Shown in pieces: positions 15,043 to 18,695 of a DNA stretch of 18,695 bases. A program made the translations under genes and the position numbers. The notes under the pieces are model-generated. The model searched no databases, had not been told where the DNA came from, and saw nothing but the letters and a program-made list of their open reading frames with translations. Source of the DNA: Chitinophagaceae bacterium (GTDB lineage: Bacteria; Bacteroidota; Bacteroidia; Chitinophagales; Chitinophagaceae); NCBI GenBank assembly GCA_016741945.1, contig JACVCQ010000010.1, positions 1 through 18,695 on the forward strand, read 5' to 3'. The first letter of the stretch is position 1. The number at the start of each line of letters is the position of its first letter.

Positions 15043-15082
15043 CTCAATTTTTAATTGAGTGTAACCATAAACCCACTCAATT
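15043..15082. promoter_or_regulatory. Three CTCAATT half-sites
   Basis: CTCAATT (15043-15049) and AATTGAG (15053-15059) form a perfect 7-base-pair hairpin or palindrome, and a third CTCAATT follows at 15076-15082. They lie 63-100 bases before the esterase start, in the gap between the divergent lipase and esterase genes. They could be operator half-sites or a weak terminator hairpin; no factor can be named. Confidence 0.3.
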
Positions 15083-15144
15083 AATTTTTCTTGTGAAAAC
15101 TGCCAGTTATAAAAATTGCAGTAGATTTATCCAAACGATCCCAT

Positions 15145-15936
15145 ATGAAAAACATCCTGTCATTACTGTTTCTTTTCTCCTTTTCTACTACACTGAATGC
15201 ACAGGACTTTTCTGCTTTTGAAAAGAAACAGTTTATCAGAGGAAACGATACCCTACACTATCGCATACTATATCCTGCCAAGTATAAAAAGCATAAAGCG
15301 TATCCATTGGTCATGTTTCTCCACGGATCAGGAGAAAGAGGGAATGATAATGAAGCGCAGTTAATACATGGCGCTAAACTTTTTCTCGAACCCACCAATC
15401 GCAAATACTTTGAAGGTATTATTATCTTTCCTCAATGTCCAAAGAACATGACCTGGTCTAAATACAAGCGATCAGCTGAAAAACAATGGGCTGCAGTAGA
15501 CTCTGAAGGAGAAGCCACTATTTCACAACAACTGGTGAAACAATTAATGGATAGTTTGGTAGACAATAGACATGTAAACCCAAGAAGGGTCTATCTCGGA
15601 GGGTTATCCATGGGTGCATTTGGAGCATATGATCTGTTGCGACGTTATCCTGATTTTTTTGCAGCAGCATTTCCCATTTGCGGTATTGCTGATATTCCAT
15701 TGCTGGTACAAAAAGCCAAAGATGTTCCCATGTGGATTTTCCATGGAGAAAAAGATCCTGTGGTATCGCCAGAGCCTAACCGCGAATTATACAAAGCGTT
15801 GATGACAGCCGGCGCTAAAGATGTTACGTATTCAGAATATCCCGGTGTAGGGCATGATAGTTGGACCAATGCTTTTGCAGAGCCTAAATTATTGCCTTGG
15901 TTATTTTCGCATAAGAAGAGGGTGAAGAAAAATTAG
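15145..15936 (+). CDS. Exported alpha/beta-hydrolase esterase (prolyl-oligopeptidase-like)
   Basis: 263 residues with a signal peptide ending NAQ (about residue 20). The fold signatures are LVMFLHGSGERGND (oxyanion region), nucleophile Ser155 in LGGLSMGAFGA, acid Asp204 in FHGEKDPVVS and His237 in YPGVGHDSW. The pattern '..LHGSGERG.d...' is shared by small secreted carboxylesterases, feruloyl-esterase-like and polyhydroxybutyrate-depolymerase-like enzymes of Bacteroidota. It acts outside the cytoplasm on an unknown ester. It is the first + strand gene right of the A+T-rich - strand block. Confidence 0.88.
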   Translation: MKNILSLLFLFSFSTTLNAQDFSAFEKKQFIRGNDTLHYRILYPAKYKKHKAYPLVMFLHGSGERGNDNEAQLIHGAKLFLEPTNRKYFEGIIIFPQCPKNMTWSKYKRSAEKQWAAVDSEGEATISQQLVKQLMDSLVDNRHVNPRRVYLGGLSMGAFGAYDLLRRYPDFFAAAFPICGIADIPLLVQKAKDVPMWIFHGEKDPVVSPEPNRELYKALMTAGAKDVTYSEYPGVGHDSWTNAFAEPKLLPWLFSHKKRVKKN

Positions 15937-15958
15937 GAGGGTTTGTTTTTATTGATTG

Positions 15959-15987
15959 CCACAGAGGGCACAGAATAACACAGAAAA
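15959..15987. repeat. CCACAGAGGGCACAGA repeat copy
   Basis: CCACAGAGGGCACAGA followed by ATAACACAGAAAA lies between the esterase and the phytase-like gene. It matches the right arm wording of the 1432-1502 element (ACCACGGAG..ACACAGAG) but has no left arm, so it is a half element. Confidence 0.5.
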
Positions 15988-15998
15988 ATAATTAGGTT

Positions 15999-17135
15999 TT
16001 GAAATCAATTATAGTTGCTTGTTTTGTATTCGTTATCTATGCTTGTTCTCCAACAAAAAGGGGAACGTTACAAGTAGCGCCAAGCTCGCTTCGGTTGATA
16101 GATGTATATGATATTCCCTATCAATTTTATTCTCAACAAACAACGGTGGGTGGGTTATCAGGAATCGATTTTGATAGCGTGCAGCAAATTTTCTATACCA
16201 TTAGCGATGACCGATCTGCATTACAGCCGGCTCGTTTTTATTCCATGAAGATTTTATTCTCTGACAATAAAATTGATACTGTTCTTTTTCAACAAGCAAT
16301 TACCTTGCAACAACCCAACGGACAACCCTATCCATCTTCCAAAGAAAATCCACAACAAACACCCGATCCTGAAGCCATACGTTACAATCCCATCAAAAAA
16401 CAACTTGTATGGACCAGCGAAGGAGAAAGAATTGTAACAGCAAAAGATACGGTGATTGCAGACCCCTCTATTCAAGTAGTGGACAGAACAGGAAAATATA
16501 TTCGCAGTTTTTCGCTTCCTGATAATTTACGAATGTCTGCCCAGGAAAAGGGTCCACGACGCAATGGTGTTTTAGAGGGCGCTACATTCACCAATAACTA
16601 TCAAAACATATTGGTAAGTCTGGAAGAGCCGAGGTATGAAGATGGTGAACAAGCCAAGTTAGAGCCGCATGATGCTTGGGTTCGCCTGTACAAATTCAAT
16701 GTATCCAAAGGAAAAGCGGTTGCTCAGTACGCATATAAACTTGATCCGGTAGCGTATGCACCCAATCCGCCGGGGAGTTTTATGGTGAATGGTATTCCGG
16801 ATATTATGGATATCGGAAATAATAAATTACTCGTAATGGAAAGATCTTTCTCCACGGGTAGATTAGCGTGTACGATTAAAATTTTTATGGTTGATTTGAA
16901 TGATGCGGAAGATATAAGTTCAATCAATAGCTTGAAAAATAATCCACCGCAAAAACCACTTCGAAAAAAATTATTGTTGAATCTGGATGAACTAGGCATA
17001 TATACCGACAATGTAGAAGGCATGTGTTTGGGCCCCAGATTAAAAAATGGAAAACGATCTTTATGGATGATTGCTGATAATAATTTCTCTGCTTTGGAAA
17101 AGTCGCAACTATTTTTGTTTGAAGTGAATGAATAG
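15999..17135 (+). CDS. Phytase-like (esterase-like activity of phytase) lipoprotein
   Basis: 378 residues from TTG (15999-16001), which opens directly on a lipoprotein signal, MKSIIVACFVFVIYACSP, with Cys16 as the likely lipid anchor. No ATG lies nearby in frame. The body shows the repeating beta pattern of the phytase-like esterase domain: GGLSGIDFDSVQQIFYTISDDR near the start, DPEAIRYNPIKKQLVWTSEGER in the middle, RRNGVLEGATFTNNYQNILVSLEEP later, then LLVMERSFSTG and DNVEGMCLGPRLKNGKRSLW at the end. These are typical of PF13449-type proteins, whose substrate is often not known. It ends 2 bases before the next gene and is probably co-transcribed with it. Confidence 0.85.
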   Translation: MKSIIVACFVFVIYACSPTKRGTLQVAPSSLRLIDVYDIPYQFYSQQTTVGGLSGIDFDSVQQIFYTISDDRSALQPARFYSMKILFSDNKIDTVLFQQAITLQQPNGQPYPSSKENPQQTPDPEAIRYNPIKKQLVWTSEGERIVTAKDTVIADPSIQVVDRTGKYIRSFSLPDNLRMSAQEKGPRRNGVLEGATFTNNYQNILVSLEEPRYEDGEQAKLEPHDAWVRLYKFNVSKGKAVAQYAYKLDPVAYAPNPPGSFMVNGIPDIMDIGNNKLLVMERSFSTGRLACTIKIFMVDLNDAEDISSINSLKNNPPQKPLRKKLLLNLDELGIYTDNVEGMCLGPRLKNGKRSLWMIADNNFSALEKSQLFLFEVNE

Positions 17136-17137
17136 TT

Positions 17138-17725
17138 ATGAAGTATCTGATCTATCTATTGCTTTTATCAATCCTTATTGCATGTAAGCAGCCTGTCAAC
17201 TCAGTAAACCCTCGTGTGGTAATAGAAACAAAATATGGAGAAATAGAATTAGAGCTTTATGCAGATAGGGCCCCTGCTACAACAGCGGCTTTTTTAAGTT
17301 ATGTAGATTCGGGATTTTATGAGAATACTTCTTTTTATCGTGTATTAAATGTAAACAATCAGCCATCCAATGCACCCAAGACAGAGATTTTACAAGGGGG
17401 TTTATGGAGAACCAAAAATGAAAAAGCAAGAAGCATTACAGGCATACCACATGAAAGCACAGGTAAAACAGGTGTGAAGCATAAAGATGGTGTGATATCG
17501 GTTGCTCGGCTGGCACCCGGAACGGCAGGCAGTGAATTTTTTATTTGTATTGATGATCAACCCGGACTTGATGAAGGCGGAGAAAATGTAGAGGATAAAC
17601 TAGGGTATGCCGCGTTTGGCAAGGTGATCAAGGGAATGAATATTGTTCGGAAGATTTATATGCAGAATGATAGAAATCAGTACCTCGATCCACCGGTGGC
17701 CATTTATAATGTCAGAAGAAAGTAA
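17138..17725 (+). CDS. Cyclophilin-type peptidyl-prolyl isomerase lipoprotein
   Basis: 195 residues. The lipoprotein signal MKYLIYLLLLSILIACK has its lipobox Cys at 16. The cyclophilin core shows VVIETKYGEIELELYADRAPATTAAFLSYVDSGFY, then the active-site stretch SFYRV, QGGLW, and SVARLAPGTAGSEFFICIDDQPGLDEGG, ending in YAAFGKVIKGMNIVRKI. It catalyses cis-trans isomerisation of prolyl bonds and, being lipid-anchored, should help fold envelope or exported proteins. It follows the phytase-like gene by 2 bases. Confidence 0.93.
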   Translation: MKYLIYLLLLSILIACKQPVNSVNPRVVIETKYGEIELELYADRAPATTAAFLSYVDSGFYENTSFYRVLNVNNQPSNAPKTEILQGGLWRTKNEKARSITGIPHESTGKTGVKHKDGVISVARLAPGTAGSEFFICIDDQPGLDEGGENVEDKLGYAAFGKVIKGMNIVRKIYMQNDRNQYLDPPVAIYNVRRK

Positions 17726-17804
17726 CAATTGTAGAAAAAAGAAGATAAACTACTCATTTTCAGGTATTTTTTTTAGATTTAAACAAGCCTAATTTTACTA
17801 TATA

Positions 17805-18272
17805 ATGCGCGAAAGGAATTTTTATTATCGTCTGGTATTGGCATGGGTATTATTCATATTTGGAACGAAAGGATTGAACGCACAAGAAACGGATTCAACC
17901 CAACAGGTAGATAAATTTGCCGACACAACAGGTGGATATGGATTCATGTATCTCTCTACAACCTGTATTGAATGTAACCCCAAAGGATCTGCGCACTATA
18001 AAAAATTTGCAATCATCAGTGGGTTTTACAAAGCCCGTGATTTTTATAGTTCCGTTGCTACAAGATCGGTCGCACACTTTAAAAATAAGTTTGAGAAACT
18101 GGGTTATTTTAAAGACAAAGTAACACAGACCTGGAAATCGCCTAGATTGTTTGCAACCCTACAAGAGATTACTGAATATCGAAACGATTTGATTGCCAAA
18201 CTGAAATCTGAAAACTATGTGGTCGTCTTTTTTGATGACCGCATTAATACAGAAGAGCTTGAACGCGAATAG
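17805..18272 (+). CDS. Exported protein of unknown function
   Basis: 155 residues. An N-terminal signal (YYRLVLAWVLFIFGTKGLNAQ) is followed by a Thr/Gln/Asp linker and a mature domain of about 110 residues. The domain contains a C-x-x-C pair (TTCIECNPKG), an aromatic-rich stretch (FAIISGFYKARDFYSS), repeated basic-aromatic segments (KNKFEKLGYFKDK) and a beta end, VVVFFDDR. I do not recognise the family. Its end overlaps the start of the VanZ-like gene by 14 bases (from TTG) or more. Confidence 0.6.
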   Translation: MRERNFYYRLVLAWVLFIFGTKGLNAQETDSTQQVDKFADTTGGYGFMYLSTTCIECNPKGSAHYKKFAIISGFYKARDFYSSVATRSVAHFKNKFEKLGYFKDKVTQTWKSPRLFATLQEITEYRNDLIAKLKSENYVVVFFDDRINTEELERE

Positions 18273-18654
18273 AAGGCTTTTAATAACAAGGCTGGCTTGG
18301 GTTGTGATTCCCATGATGATGGGAGTCTTGATGTACTTAAAAGGAAGAACGGTTCCTGTTTTATTTGAAAGATGGTTGTTATATAATTCAAAAGAAACCA
18401 GTTCTTTTCCTGGTTCTATATGGATACCTGATTATCTCTGGTGTGTTTCTCTATGGATGGCGATGGTAATGGTTTGGGGTGGTTGGGGACGGATACCTAA
18501 GGCATGGAAAATTGGAATAGCAATCATGGTTTCAGCCACAGAATTATTTCAATGGTTGGGCTGGATGCACGGAACCGGAGATTGGATAGATGTATTGATG
18601 TACCAAATGGCGATTTTAACCGTATATATCCTACACAAAACAAAACGAATATGA
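18259..18654 (+). CDS. VanZ-like small membrane protein
   Basis: 131 residues from TTG at 18259 (NANRRLLITRLAW). An ATG at 18217 would extend it 14 residues into the previous gene; ATG codons near 18311 would cut the first helix. It has four predicted helices: LLITRLAWVVIPMMMGVLMY, DYLWCVSLWMAMVMVWGGW, WKIGIAIMVSATELFQWLGW and WIDVLMYQMAILTVYIL. The pattern of a Glu-x-x-Gln helix followed by a short loop and DWIDVLMYQ is that of VanZ-like proteins, whose biochemical role is poorly known. It overlaps both neighbours, so it is part of a tight operon. Confidence 0.65.
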   Translation: MNANRRLLITRLAWVVIPMMMGVLMYLKGRTVPVLFERWLLYNSKETSSFPGSIWIPDYLWCVSLWMAMVMVWGGWGRIPKAWKIGIAIMVSATELFQWLGWMHGTGDWIDVLMYQMAILTVYILHKTKRI

Positions 18655-18695
18655 GAAAGAACAAAAATCTAATGGCAATATTGGTCGTATTGTCT
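18651..18695 (+). CDS. Start of a membrane or exported protein (cut by window edge)
   Basis: The ATG at 18651 overlaps the previous TGA by 4 bases (ATGA), and 15 codons are visible: MRKNKNLMAILVVLS. A basic start followed by a hydrophobic run suggests a signal peptide or first helix. Nothing more can be said from the fragment. Confidence 0.6.
   Translation, partial: MRKNKNLMAILVVLS

Noticed and set aside
10076..15144. Direct repeats marking the two ends of the - strand block
   Set aside because: Comparison by eye of 10076-10272 with 14856-15144 gave no convincing shared target duplication, so a single transposition event is not supported.
1..18695. CRISPR array, tRNA or rRNA genes, insertion sequence or prophage genes
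   Set aside because: No regularly spaced direct repeats, no cloverleaf-type sequence, no rRNA-like stretch and no transposase or phage gene were recognised on either strand; this was a reading by eye, so a tRNA could be missed.

Overview
The window looks like chromosomal DNA from a Bacteroidota bacterium, most likely a member of the Chitinophagaceae or a close relative. This is inferred from the RecA sequence type, many lipoprotein and '..AQ' signal peptides, starts with little or no Shine-Dalgarno sequence, and a 7TMR-DISM-type histidine kinase. There is no 16S rRNA gene or other taxonomic marker, so the family level is a guess.

Left part (1-10075, all on the + strand). In order: the tail of an upstream gene; a DoxX-like multi-pass membrane protein; an exported ChaN-like protein; recA with a strong terminator; a PlsC-like acyltransferase split by one in-frame TAG; methylglyoxal synthase (mgsA) overlapping a GNAT acetyltransferase; an exported amidase with a strong terminator; and a two-component pair (7TMR-DISM sensor kinase plus NarL/LuxR-type regulator, 1 nt apart). 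The recA leader carries AT-rich inverted repeats and a GCGTAT-AA-ATACGC palindrome. Two intergenic stretches carry sequences resembling dispersed repeats (a CTCTGTG/CACAGAG element and a CTGCAAGC / AATCTGCG element).

Middle part (about 10080-15130). This is a visibly more A+T-rich block with every gene on the - strand, set between + strand housekeeping-type operons. In transcription order it holds: a SERAC1/PGAP1-like lipase with a large unrecognised C-terminal domain; a lipoprotein joining a lipocalin-like 'WLIGTW' domain, a middle beta domain and an alpha/beta hydrolase; a damaged DUF433 (VapB-like antitoxin) gene of 55 codons; and a small lipoprotein. After each transcription unit lies an imperfect palindrome. 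Two of these (10273-10400 and 11171-11374) share the arm motif TAACGTT..GGGCTTTG and have nested outer and inner boxes, as integron attC sites do. No integrase is in the window. My leading interpretation is an integrase-less cassette cluster (CALIN-like), which is the most interesting observation here.

Right part (15145-18695, + strand). This holds an exported alpha/beta-hydrolase esterase; a phytase-like-domain lipoprotein and a cyclophilin-type peptidyl-prolyl isomerase lipoprotein (2 nt apart); then an overlapping chain of an exported protein of unknown function, a VanZ-like membrane protein and the start of another gene cut by the window edge. Most of these products are predicted to act at or outside the inner membrane.
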